From positions 1 to 11,265 of the forward strand of contig JBFMDN010000110.1 of NCBI GenBank assembly GCA_040753915.1: a stretch of DNA of 11,265 bases. Direction: 5' to 3'. Below the pieces are notes generated by a model that ran no database searches, was not told where the DNA came from, and saw only the letters and a program-made list of their open reading frames with translations. Below are positions 5,446 to 11,265 of this stretch, piece after piece (the stretch's first letter is position 1; each line of letters opens with the position of its first letter). This DNA comes from JBFMDN01 sp040753915. GTDB taxonomy: Bacteria; Desulfobacterota; Desulfomonilia; Desulfomonilales; Desulfomonilaceae. The position numbers were made by a program, and so were the translations under genes.

Positions 5446-6624
5446 ATGCGTAAGCTTTCCATGTGCTTGGTTCTGGCACTGACGGTCATTCTGGCTGTTT
5501 CACTCAACGCCTGGAGCCGTAGTCGCACTCCAGTGATCAAGGTAGGACTCAACGTGCCCATCACTGGGGACATTCCCAAAGTGGGAGAAGGTTCCAAATT
5601 CGCCGCCCAGTTGTGGCTGGAAGATATCAACAAGGCCGGCGGACTGGAAGTGGGCGGAAAAAAATACCCTGTGGAGCTGGTCATCGAAGACAATGAGTCC
5701 AAGGCCGAATCGGCAGTCAAAGCACAGACCAAGATGATCACGGAAGACGAGGTCATTGCCATCGTGGGGCCTCAGGCTTCGAGCCAAGCTATACCAGCCG
5801 GCGGTGTGGCCCAAAACTACGAAACTCCCATGATCAGTCCCTGGTCCACCAACCCCAACACCACAAAAGGTCGGCCGTATGTGTTTCGCGGCTGTTTCCT
5901 TGACCCCTTCCAGGGGCCGGTGGTGGCAAACTTCGTCAAGGACCAATTCGGATTCCAGAAGGCCGCGGTCCTCTTCGACGTAGCGAGCGATTACCCCAAG
6001 GGATTGGCCGAAGTATTCAAACAGGCATGGGAGAAGCTTAACGGTGCCGGATCGGTGGTGGCCTATGAAAGCTTCACTACTAAGGACACGGACTTCAGTT
6101 CCCAACTTACCAAGATCATCAACTCCGGCGCCGACTTCCTCTTCACGCCACAGTATTACAATGAAGTGGCTCTGATTGTGAAACAAGCACATGAACTGGG
6201 CTGGAACAAGCCCATCGTGGGGAGCGACAGTTGGGGCTCGGCCGAGACTGTGAACCTGTGCGGAAAGGACTGCTACGGCCTCTATTTCAGTACCCATTTC
6301 GCTGCCGCAGGAGCCGAAGGCGATACGAAGGTGTTCATCGATCGCTACAAGAAGGCGTACGGCTATGTGCCCGATGATGTGGCCGCATTAACATGGGATT
6401 CTCTGCGCCTGGTCCAACAGGCAATTCAGGATGCCGGCACTGTGACCGGCACAATCAAAAAGGACCGTAAGGCCGTGCGCGATGCCCTCGCCAAGATCAA
6501 GAACTTTAAGGGAATCACCGGGAACATGACATTCACGGAGGATGGCGATCCCAGTAAATGCGCAGTAATTGTTCGGATCAACGAAAAGGGCGAGTTCGAG
6601 TTTCACAAGTCGGTGTGCCCTTAG
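5446..6624 (+). CDS. Branched-chain amino acid-type ABC transporter, periplasmic substrate-binding protein
   Basis: A 392-residue exported type I binding protein (LivJ/LivK-like, Leu/Ile/Val-binding fold). Residues 1-24 are a signal peptide (MRKLSMCLVLALTVILAVSL) without a lipobox, so it should be soluble in the periplasm. The mature part starts with the family pattern IKVGLNVPITGDIPKVGEG and has LWLEDINKAGGLEVGG, then EDNESKAESAVKAQTKMI, VIAIVGPQASSQAIPAG and PMISPWSTNPNTT. Two Cys in NLCGKDCYG may form a disulphide. I start at ATG 5446 because AAGGAGGAGG sits just ahead; the frame is open back to GTG 5401 but that would bury the signal peptide. It captures the ligand and hands it to LivH/LivM. 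The ligand is unproven: HAAT proteins also bind amides, urea or aromatic acids. Confidence 0.93.
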   Translation: MRKLSMCLVLALTVILAVSLNAWSRSRTPVIKVGLNVPITGDIPKVGEGSKFAAQLWLEDINKAGGLEVGGKKYPVELVIEDNESKAESAVKAQTKMITEDEVIAIVGPQASSQAIPAGGVAQNYETPMISPWSTNPNTTKGRPYVFRGCFLDPFQGPVVANFVKDQFGFQKAAVLFDVASDYPKGLAEVFKQAWEKLNGAGSVVAYESFTTKDTDFSSQLTKIINSGADFLFTPQYYNEVALIVKQAHELGWNKPIVGSDSWGSAETVNLCGKDCYGLYFSTHFAAAGAEGDTKVFIDRYKKAYGYVPDDVAALTWDSLRLVQQAIQDAGTVTGTIKKDRKAVRDALAKIKNFKGITGNMTFTEDGDPSKCAVIVRINEKGEFEFHKSVCP

Positions 6625-6642
6625 GAGGCACTGGATCACGGG

Positions 6643-6661
6643 GCTCCGGGCGCATCGGAGC
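6643..6661 (+). other. Stem-loop after the binding-protein gene
   Basis: GCTCCG (6643-6648) pairs with CGGAGC (6656-6661) around a seven-base loop, 19 bases past the stop. Without a T-run it is more likely to protect the binding-protein mRNA end than to terminate fully, a usual way to express more binding protein than permease. Confidence 0.4.
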
Positions 6662-6748
6662 AGGAGCCGCCATTCATTCAGGTGCTGTTTCGTACCGCGT
6701 CAGGGGAGTGTAGGATACCGTGCCCACGAGACCCCACGTAATTCTGGA

Positions 6749-6779
6749 GACATGACTCCTCGTCATGGATGTCCATGTC
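6749..6779 (+). other. Mutually exclusive hairpins in the 261-base operon spacer
   Basis: CATGAC (6751-6756) can pair with GTCATG (6762-6767). Alternatively CATGGA (6764-6769) can pair with TCCATG (6772-6777), or GACATG (6749-6754) with CATGTC (6774-6779). The alternatives share bases, so only one form can exist at a time. They lie about 105 bases before livH. No gene is visible in 6625-6885. Confidence 0.35.
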
Positions 6780-6885
6780 GCAACCTAAGAGGTGCACCTT
6801 ACAGGAGCAGTGATCTCGTCGGGTGATTCTTGAACAGGGGCGCTGTTGACCCCGAGTCCGTGTTGTCCCCAAAGGGAGCCTTTCC

Positions 6886-7809
6886 ATGGACTTCTTCCTG
6901 CAAAACGTGGTCAATGCCTTGCAGTGGGGCAGTTTTTACGCCCTAATCGCCCTGGGATACTCCATGGCGTACAGCATCATGATGGTATTCAATTTTGCTC
7001 ACGGCGACGTCTTCATGACTGGGGCGTACATCGGTTTCGGTGTCGCTTCCCTGTTGCTGGCCCTTTGTGTCGCTTTGGGCTTGTCGCTGCCAGGGTGGAC
7101 GATCCTTTCTCTCACTATTGTCATCTCCATGATATTGACCGCTTTTCTGGGCGTGCTGGTGGAACGCGTCGGATACCGGCCTTTGCGTGACGCCCCAAGA
7201 GCCTCAGCCGCCATCACCGGCCTCATGATCGGTATTATGCTCGAGACAGGCAACTTGGCTCTGCTGGGAGCCCGACGCCTGAGCTTTCCCGAACTGATCC
7301 ATTCCACCACATACGATTTGGGCGGCGTCTTCGTGACAAACAAGAAGATCCTCATTGTAGTGGTCTCCTTGGCGCTTATGTTTTCGTTGCATCAGTTTAT
7401 CCAGAAGACCCGCTGGGGAATGGCCATGCGTGCCATGTCCTTTGATTTTGAGGTCGTGCCCTTGATGGGGGTTTCGCTCAATGTCATTGCACCCCTGACT
7501 TTTGCCATCGGTTCAGCTCTGGCCGCTGCGGCAGGTATTCTCTATGGCTTGGCCTATCCTGTGCTCGATCCGTACATGGGCGTGCTGCTCGGCTGGAAGG
7601 CCTTCGTAGCCGCGATTCTGGGTGGACGAGGATCGATCCTGGGGGCCGCCCTGGCAGGATTTCTTCTCGGTTTCATCGAAATCTTTGTGCCTATGGTCTT
7701 CCCGTCGACGTTGCGTGATCTGATAGCCTATTCGATCATTCTGCTCATCTTGACGTTCAGACCTTACGGTTTCTTCGGTCAACCCCACAGCACACAATTG
7801 AGACTGTAA
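6886..7809 (+). CDS. livH: Branched-chain amino acid ABC transporter permease LivH
   Basis: A 307-residue inner-membrane permease with about eight hydrophobic helices. Near the N-terminus LQWGSFYALIALGYSMAYSI and VFNFAHGDVFMTGAYIG (residues 36-48) are the LivH hallmark. The segment GMAMRAMSFDFEVVPLMGV (about residues 178-196) is the cytoplasmic EAA-like loop that docks on the ATPases. GWKAFVAAILGGRGSILGAA and the RPYGFFG end are also typical. Length is normal. AAGGGAG stands eight bases before ATG 6886. It forms the transmembrane heterodimer with LivM. The gene follows the binding-protein gene after 261 structured bases and precedes livM by 31. Confidence 0.95.
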   Translation: MDFFLQNVVNALQWGSFYALIALGYSMAYSIMMVFNFAHGDVFMTGAYIGFGVASLLLALCVALGLSLPGWTILSLTIVISMILTAFLGVLVERVGYRPLRDAPRASAAITGLMIGIMLETGNLALLGARRLSFPELIHSTTYDLGGVFVTNKKILIVVVSLALMFSLHQFIQKTRWGMAMRAMSFDFEVVPLMGVSLNVIAPLTFAIGSALAAAAGILYGLAYPVLDPYMGVLLGWKAFVAAILGGRGSILGAALAGFLLGFIEIFVPMVFPSTLRDLIAYSIILLILTFRPYGFFGQPHSTQLRL

Positions 7810-7840
7810 TACGATGAGGAACACACGTTCGTGAGATACC

Positions 7841-9181
7841 ATGAGCAGCATCCGATCGATACAAAGCCCCCCCGTGGACGAGTTTGTAGGACAGGTACAA
7901 CCGCCCGCCTCAAGAATGCAACGCGTTCGCGCGACATTTGCCGGCGTGCCCGCACTCGGTTGGCTCTTCGGAATTCTCTGCGCAGTGTTCATAGAACGCT
8001 ACCTCGGGGCTGAGCTTTCATACCAGCTCTATCTCCCAAAGGTACCTGTGCTGTTCGGCTGCCTTATCATGTTTAAGCAGCCCCTGCTCATGCCAAGTGC
8101 CCTGGCATATGTGACCCTCATCTATGTGATTCCCATAGCAGGGGCGGCCTGTCTCAGCGCCGGGGTAACCAATCGTCTCGCCGCGGTTTTGGATCGGGGT
8201 CCCATCGCAGTGTCGTGTCTAATACATCTCGCGTTACTGTACTCTGCGCTCCACTACTGGGCCGATCTGAGCGATTATCGACTGCTGGTTCTCAAGCTGA
8301 CCATGATCGCGGTGATGCTCACCCTGAGCATCAACCTCATCAATGGATATATGGGGGAATTTTCATGCTCCCACCCGGGGTTCATGGCCCTGGGAGCCTA
8401 TTCGGCCTCCACTGTGACGCTGGTTCTTTTCGCTGATGACCGCCTCTTCGGAGCTGCAGTGTTGCCGAAGGCGCTCGGACCTTATTTTTTTCCTGTGGCC
8501 TTGATCATCGGAGGGGTAGTGGCCTCAGCAGCAGCGCTCGTCGTGGCTATCCCCTCTTTTCGAACTCGAGGGGACTACCTGGCCATCATTTCCTTGGCCT
8601 TCATGTTCATCGTGAAGAGCCTCATAGAAAATCTGGAGTGGCTGGGCGGCCCCCGAGGCATGTCCGGTCAGCCCGATTGGTCCTCTCTGCCGGTGGTGTA
8701 TGTGTGGATGGTCCTGTGCATCTGGATCATCAACAACTTTGTGCGCTCCATTTATGGCAAAGCTCTCAACGCGCTGCGAGACAATGAAATGGCGGCCGAC
8801 GCCATGACGGTCAACACCCGAAAAACCAAAATGGTGGCCTTCATGCTTGGGGCCTTCTGGGCTGGGGTGGCTGGCGGACTCTTCGCTCATGTAATGCGTT
8901 TTGTTAACCCAGGCACTTTCGGCATTCAACGTTTGGCAGAGATCCTCGCCATGCTCTACTTCGGAGGGCTCAATTCGGTAGTGGGGTCTATATTCGGAGC
9001 AGCGAGCATCAACCTCATCAGCGAAATGTTGCGGCCGCTGGAGCTCTACAAGTGGATTGTGATCCCTCTCATATTGATCCTGGTAATGATCTATCGTCCC
9101 ACCGGATTGCTGGGGTTTCGAGAGTTCGACGTGAAAGCTATTCTCCGGCCCAAGCACATCAGGACGGGGCGAGGAGAGTAG
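7841..9181 (+). CDS. livM: Branched-chain amino acid ABC transporter permease LivM, with N-terminal extension
   Basis: A 446-residue permease. The conserved core begins near residue 150 with SINLINGYMGEFSCSHPGF and MALGAYSAS (163-190), then FRTRGDYLAIISLAF (240-254), GGPRGMSG (269-276), and the EAA-like loop YGKALNALRDNEMAADAMTV (305-324) that contacts LivG/LivF. The end RPTGLLGFRE is canonical. The stretch GEFSCSHPGF replaces the common GQxSLGHAAF, a variant I associate with deltaproteobacterial members. Residues 1-150 are additional, with three or so hydrophobic segments (about 40-52, 66-105, 122-138). The ribosome binding site is weak (GTGAGA five bases before ATG 7841); a later start at Met26 has none. 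Its stop is three bases before livG, so translation is probably coupled. Confidence 0.93.
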   Translation: MSSIRSIQSPPVDEFVGQVQPPASRMQRVRATFAGVPALGWLFGILCAVFIERYLGAELSYQLYLPKVPVLFGCLIMFKQPLLMPSALAYVTLIYVIPIAGAACLSAGVTNRLAAVLDRGPIAVSCLIHLALLYSALHYWADLSDYRLLVLKLTMIAVMLTLSINLINGYMGEFSCSHPGFMALGAYSASTVTLVLFADDRLFGAAVLPKALGPYFFPVALIIGGVVASAAALVVAIPSFRTRGDYLAIISLAFMFIVKSLIENLEWLGGPRGMSGQPDWSSLPVVYVWMVLCIWIINNFVRSIYGKALNALRDNEMAADAMTVNTRKTKMVAFMLGAFWAGVAGGLFAHVMRFVNPGTFGIQRLAEILAMLYFGGLNSVVGSIFGAASINLISEMLRPLELYKWIVIPLILILVMIYRPTGLLGFREFDVKAILRPKHIRTGRGE

Positions 9182-9184
9182 TTC

Positions 9185-9955
9185 ATGCCTTTGCTTCATG
9201 TTTCGGATATGACCCATTACTTTGGCGGTCTCAGGGCGGTGCACCGCTACAATCTCACCCTCGAGCCGGGGGAGATCCGCGGTCTCATCGGTCCGAACGG
9301 AGCGGGGAAGACCACTGTCTTCAATTTGATCACGGGCACTTACACACCTTCTGAGGGAACTGTGAGACTCGAAGGCCGCAGCCTCGTGGGGCAGCGGCCC
9401 CATCAGATTGCGGCGCAGGGATTAGGACGTACCTTCCAGAACCTCCTCCTTTGGCGTCATATGACCGTTGAGGAGCACGTGAAAATGGCCCACTATTCGC
9501 GGCTCCGGTATGGGTTGATCGGAGCCCTCTTCGGTACACCTCGGCGCATAGCGGAAGAGCGACGGGTAGCTGAGAGTTCTATGCGCCTCATGGAGATGTT
9601 CGATGTGGTCAAGTATAGAAACCTTCTCGTAGGTAACCTTCCTTATGGGGCTCAGCGCAGAGTTGAAATGGCCCGTGCCATGGCGATAGATCCAAAGGTT
9701 CTGCTTCTTGACGAGCCCACCGCAGGCATGACCCCGGAAGAGCTCACCAAGATGATCGGCACCATACGCCAGATCCACAGGGACTTTGGAGTCGCCATCC
9801 TTCTCATCGAGCACCGGCTGAAGTTCGTCATGGAGCTTTGCGAGACAATCCAGACGCTTGTCTTCGGCGAAGTAATCGCGGAAGGCACGCCCGAAGAGAT
9901 CCAACGCAATCCCCATGTGATTGAAGCCTACCTGGGCAAGGAGGAAATAGCCTGA
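9185..9955 (+). CDS. livG: Branched-chain amino acid ABC transporter ATP-binding protein LivG
   Basis: A 256-residue cytoplasmic ATPase. Walker A is GPNGAGKT (36-43), the Q-loop is RTFQN (82-86), and the signature is LPYGAQRR (152-159), the LivG variant of LSGGQ. Walker B is VLLLDEPTAGM (172-182) and the switch His is His210 in LLIEH. The residue after His210 is Arg where most LivG proteins have Asp (IEHD); its effect is unknown. The C-terminal EGTPEEIQRNPHVIEAYLG is the LivG hallmark. GAGGAGAG lies seven bases before ATG 9185. Its TGA shares one base with the livF ATG. It pairs with LivF to drive transport through LivH/LivM. Confidence 0.95.
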   Translation: MPLLHVSDMTHYFGGLRAVHRYNLTLEPGEIRGLIGPNGAGKTTVFNLITGTYTPSEGTVRLEGRSLVGQRPHQIAAQGLGRTFQNLLLWRHMTVEEHVKMAHYSRLRYGLIGALFGTPRRIAEERRVAESSMRLMEMFDVVKYRNLLVGNLPYGAQRRVEMARAMAIDPKVLLLDEPTAGMTPEELTKMIGTIRQIHRDFGVAILLIEHRLKFVMELCETIQTLVFGEVIAEGTPEEIQRNPHVIEAYLGKEEIA

Positions 9956-10668
9956 TGCAATTGGTAGTGGAACGACTACGAGTCTCTTATGGTAACATCA
10001 GGGCATTGCACGGCATTGATCTTGCCATCGACCAGGGGGAGGTTGTTTGCATCATCGGCGCGAACGGAGCCGGCAAAAGTACAACGCTCAGGGCTATCTC
10101 ACGTATGGTGCCGGCTGAGAACGGTTCCCGCATGACGTTCATGGATCAGGATCTGCTCCGGTTTTCTCCAGATAAGGTGGTGACCCAACTGGGCATATCG
10201 CATGTTCCCGAAGGCCGCCGCCTATTCGGTAACCTCACCGTCAGAGAGAATCTGCAACTGGCCACATTCGGCCGAAAGGACAAGCACAACTTTTCGCGGG
10301 ATGTTCACCAGGTCTTTTCCATCTTTCCCCGCCTTCAGGAACGCGAAACCCAAGCGGCCGGGACCCTCAGCGGCGGGGAACAGCAGATGCTGGCAGTGGG
10401 GAGAGCGTACATGAGCGGCCGCAAAATGATGCTTTTGGACGAACCATCCATGGGGTTGGCTCCGCTGCTGATGCTCTCGATGTTCGACGCACTCAAGGAG
10501 ATCAACAGAGCCGGCACTACAATCCTGCTCGTGGAGCAGAATGCCCGCCTCGCTCTGAAATTTGCCCAACGTGGATATGTAATGGAGAACGGTCACATAG
10601 TCCTAAAAGCTAAATCCCTTGCGCTGCGGGAAGATCCGCAGGTCAAGACGGCATACCTCGGAGGGTGA
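9955..10668 (+). CDS. livF: Branched-chain amino acid ABC transporter ATP-binding protein LivF
   Basis: A 237-residue ATPase. Walker A is GANGAGKS (35-42), the signature is LSGGEQQMLAVGRA (138-151), and Walker B is MMLLDEPSMGLAP (158-170). The region VPEGRRLFGNLTVRENL (84-100) and LLVEQNARLAL (191-201, with Gln at the switch position as is usual for LivF) are diagnostic. It starts on the last base of the livG stop, so it is translationally coupled (the ribosome binding site is GGAGG inside livG, near 9940). It is the last gene of the operon. The stop is only four bases from the MITE end at 10673, so native downstream sequence, including any terminator, has been displaced. Confidence 0.95.
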   Translation: MQLVVERLRVSYGNIRALHGIDLAIDQGEVVCIIGANGAGKSTTLRAISRMVPAENGSRMTFMDQDLLRFSPDKVVTQLGISHVPEGRRLFGNLTVRENLQLATFGRKDKHNFSRDVHQVFSIFPRLQERETQAAGTLSGGEQQMLAVGRAYMSGRKMMLLDEPSMGLAPLLMLSMFDALKEINRAGTTILLVEQNARLALKFAQRGYVMENGHIVLKAKSLALREDPQVKTAYLGG

Positions 10669-10672
10669 GTTA

Positions 10673-10694
10673 GGGGTCAGGTCTTGTTTTTTGA
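10673..10694 (+). repeat. Left terminal inverted repeat of the MITE
   Basis: It starts four bases after the livF stop and differs from the right end by one base (T for C at the 18th position). Confidence 0.7.
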
Positions 10695-10965
10695 TGTTAC
10701 GGCAAGAATAGCTCACTACCCCACCGTTGAGAATCGAGCCTTCGGGGCCGCCTTGCCATCTGACAACCTGCGGAAATGGCAGCGCTGCAGTGTTCCATGA
10801 TAATTCTGATGAGGCGGGATTTCTCTGCGTCCTCGGGGATATGGCGTAGTGCGCACCGCCTTATCACCCACTCGCCTGTCGCTCCGTGTGCGAATGAGCT
10901 GGACCTTTTCTCGACGGCCCCCTATACTCGGAGCGAGCAGAACAACCCCGCGGGAAAGGGATGAT

Positions 10966-10987
10966 TCAAGAAACAAGACCTGACCCC
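10966..10987 (-). repeat. Right terminal inverted repeat of the MITE
   Basis: Read on the minus strand it is GGGGTCAGGTCTTGTTTCTT plus GA. It encodes GSGLVS and a TGA stop for the egtD fragment in the minus direction, the same tail that the copy at 3900-3920 gives the AP2 protein. Confidence 0.7.
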
Positions 10988-11160
10988 ATCTCGACCAGGG
11001 AAAACCAACCTGTCGCATCGGAGTACCATCGGCTCACCTCCATGCCGGCGTCACGAACCATCGCTTCTGCGCCATCCCGCCTGAACTTGCGGCAAATCTC
11101 CGTTCGAATCGTTTCCCCTTTCTTCAGGACGAAGCAAGCACCTAGATCGCGGGTCAAAAA
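10966..11160 (-). pseudogene. egtD: C-terminal fragment of an EgtD-like histidine methyltransferase
   Basis: The minus strand encodes LTRDLGACFVLKKGETIRTE, then ICRKFRRDGAEAMVRDAGME and VSRWYSDATGWFSLVEM. This matches the end of L-histidine N-alpha-methyltransferases (EgtD, DUF2260), whose C-terminus reads FxxGETIxTExSxKFxxxxxxxxxxxAGxxxxxWxxDxxGxFSL. EgtD makes hercynine in ergothioneine synthesis. About 250 N-terminal residues with the SAM-binding domain are missing: the frame runs into the insertion sequence that begins around 11140-11168. The last six codons and stop are donated by the MITE end. The remnant is therefore trapped between two elements and cannot be functional. The exact right border is uncertain. 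Confidence 0.55.
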
Positions 11161-11169
11161 AAGTGAAAA

Positions 11170-11238
11170 ACCTCGTTGTTCTTGAGAGATCAAGAAGATA
11201 GAATGCTTTTGTCAAAACGATTCTATCACCAACGAGGT
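11170..11238 (+). promoter_or_regulatory. Three-way junction masking the transposase ribosome binding site
   Basis: ACCTCGTTG (11170-11178) pairs perfectly with CAACGAGGT (11230-11238), which contains the GAGG of the ribosome binding site. Inside, TTCTTGA (11179-11185) pairs with TCAAGAA (11190-11196) around GAGA, and GATAGAAT (11197-11204) pairs with ATTCTATC (11220-11227), topped by TTTT/AAAA. Only two junction bases (11228-11229) are unpaired. In a transcript entering from outside the element, the 5' arm would act as an anti-Shine-Dalgarno sequence and silence translation, as known for IS10 and IS50. Confidence 0.6.
11176..11204 (+). promoter_or_regulatory. Candidate internal promoter of the transposase gene
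   Basis: TTGTTC (11176-11181, 3/6) and TAGAAT (11199-11204, 5/6) are spaced by exactly 17 bases. The transcript would start near 11211, after the masking arm 11170-11178, so its ribosome binding site would be free. Confidence 0.35.
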
Positions 11239-11247
11239 GACGTGATT

Positions 11248-11265
11248 ATGACACAAGGGCTCCTT
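11248..11265 (+). CDS. Transposase N-terminus, partial (IS1380-like?)
   Basis: ATG 11248 follows GAGGTGA (11234-11240) by seven bases and encodes MTQGLL before the window ends. The first residues fit, from memory, IS1380-family transposases (MTQGxLPFKYE). Six residues prove nothing alone; the structured leader with ribosome-binding-site masking, typical of insertion sequences, and the broken egtD next door support the call. Confidence 0.45.

Larger units (their letters stand above)
10673..10987. mobile_element. MITE-like element with 22-bp terminal inverted repeats
   Basis: The ends GGGGTCAGGTCTTGTTTTTTGA (10673-10694) and, inverted, TCAAGAAACAAGACCTGACC plus CC (10966-10987) match at 21 of 22 positions. 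The 315-bp body encodes no convincing protein and no HUH transposase, so it would depend on an enzyme from elsewhere. Ends of the GGGGTCAGGTCTTG type flank RAYT (Y1/IS200-like transposase) genes in deltaproteobacterial genomes, as I recall; a RAYT remnant is present at 2489-2680. No target duplication is evident at the borders (GTTA outside on the left, ATCT on the right), as expected for this class. It separates livF from the egtD fragment. Confidence 0.65.
11150..11265 (+). mobile_element. Left end of an insertion sequence, possibly IS1380-like (partial)
   Basis: The egtD homology stops near 11160, and a structured leader plus a transposase-like start codon follow. The element must begin somewhere in 11140-11168, but the opposite terminal repeat lies outside the window, so the border cannot be fixed. 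Family assignment rests only on the first residues MTQGLL, which I associate with IS1380-family transposases of this group. Confidence 0.4.

Noticed and set aside
5500..6297. A 265-codon minus-strand open frame
   Set aside because: Antisense shadow of the binding-protein gene, which has a clear ribosome binding site, signal peptide and family motifs.
8525..9403. A 292-codon minus-strand open frame
   Set aside because: It lies wholly antisense to livM and livG, is rich in His/Glu/Arg as expected of an antisense shadow, and has no family resemblance.
10716..11018. A 100-codon minus-strand open frame across the MITE
   Set aside because: It spans the MITE border into the egtD fragment in the wrong frame and has no protein-like pattern.
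1..11265. CRISPR array, tRNA or rRNA genes
   Set aside because: No regularly spaced direct repeats and no cloverleaf or rRNA-like stretches were seen; the folded elements at 3101 and 11170 lack tRNA features.

Overview
The window looks like a chromosomal stretch from an anaerobic deltaproteobacterium (Desulfobacterota, Syntrophobacter- or Desulfomonile-like). This is an inference from protein flavour, moderate-to-high GC, and repeat ends of the type linked to REP-associated tyrosine transposases (RAYT) in that group. It has two parts: a gene-poor, decay-rich left half (about 1-5400) and one intact five-gene ABC transporter operon (5446-10668). Mobile-element debris closes the right edge.

Left half. 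At the left edge is the start of a minus-strand gene, possibly a transposase. Next come a frameshifted DUF4276-like gene (176-800), a decayed type II toxin-antitoxin pair (premature stop in the antitoxin, C-terminally truncated toxin), and an intact TetR-family repressor on the minus strand with a well-formed promoter and overlapping palindromes (2342-2383). A frameshifted RAYT C-terminal remnant follows (about 2489-2680). Then come a 52-residue Cys/Trp-rich protein (2829-2987) and a tandem-AP2 protein (3198-3920) with an antitoxin-like tail. The AP2 gene has a good candidate promoter followed at once by a compact three-way-junction leader (3101-3156). A DUF486 small membrane protein (4265-4615, minus) has its own terminator hairpin. 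The 830 bases before the operon hold no convincing gene.

Transporter. An exported substrate-binding protein, two permeases (LivH, LivM) and two ATPases (LivG, LivF) form a complete hydrophobic/branched-chain amino acid uptake system (HAAT family). The last three genes are tightly packed. The binding-protein gene is separated from livH by 261 bases containing stem-loops, as expected for differential expression. LivM carries an N-terminal extension of about 150 residues.

Right edge. Four bases after livF lies a 315-bp MITE-like element (10673-10987) with 22-bp terminal inverted repeats. A single end of the same kind closes the AP2 gene at 3900-3920. Beyond the MITE is a minus-strand C-terminal fragment of an EgtD-like histidine methyltransferase, cut by an insertion sequence whose transposase begins at 11248. 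The IS leader can fold into a nearly perfect three-way junction that hides the transposase Shine-Dalgarno sequence from read-through transcripts, while a candidate internal promoter would make an RNA lacking the masking arm.

The best candidates for something undescribed are the structured leader of the AP2 gene, the AP2/antitoxin-like fusion whose stop codon comes from a repeat end, and the small CxxC/HxxxC protein.
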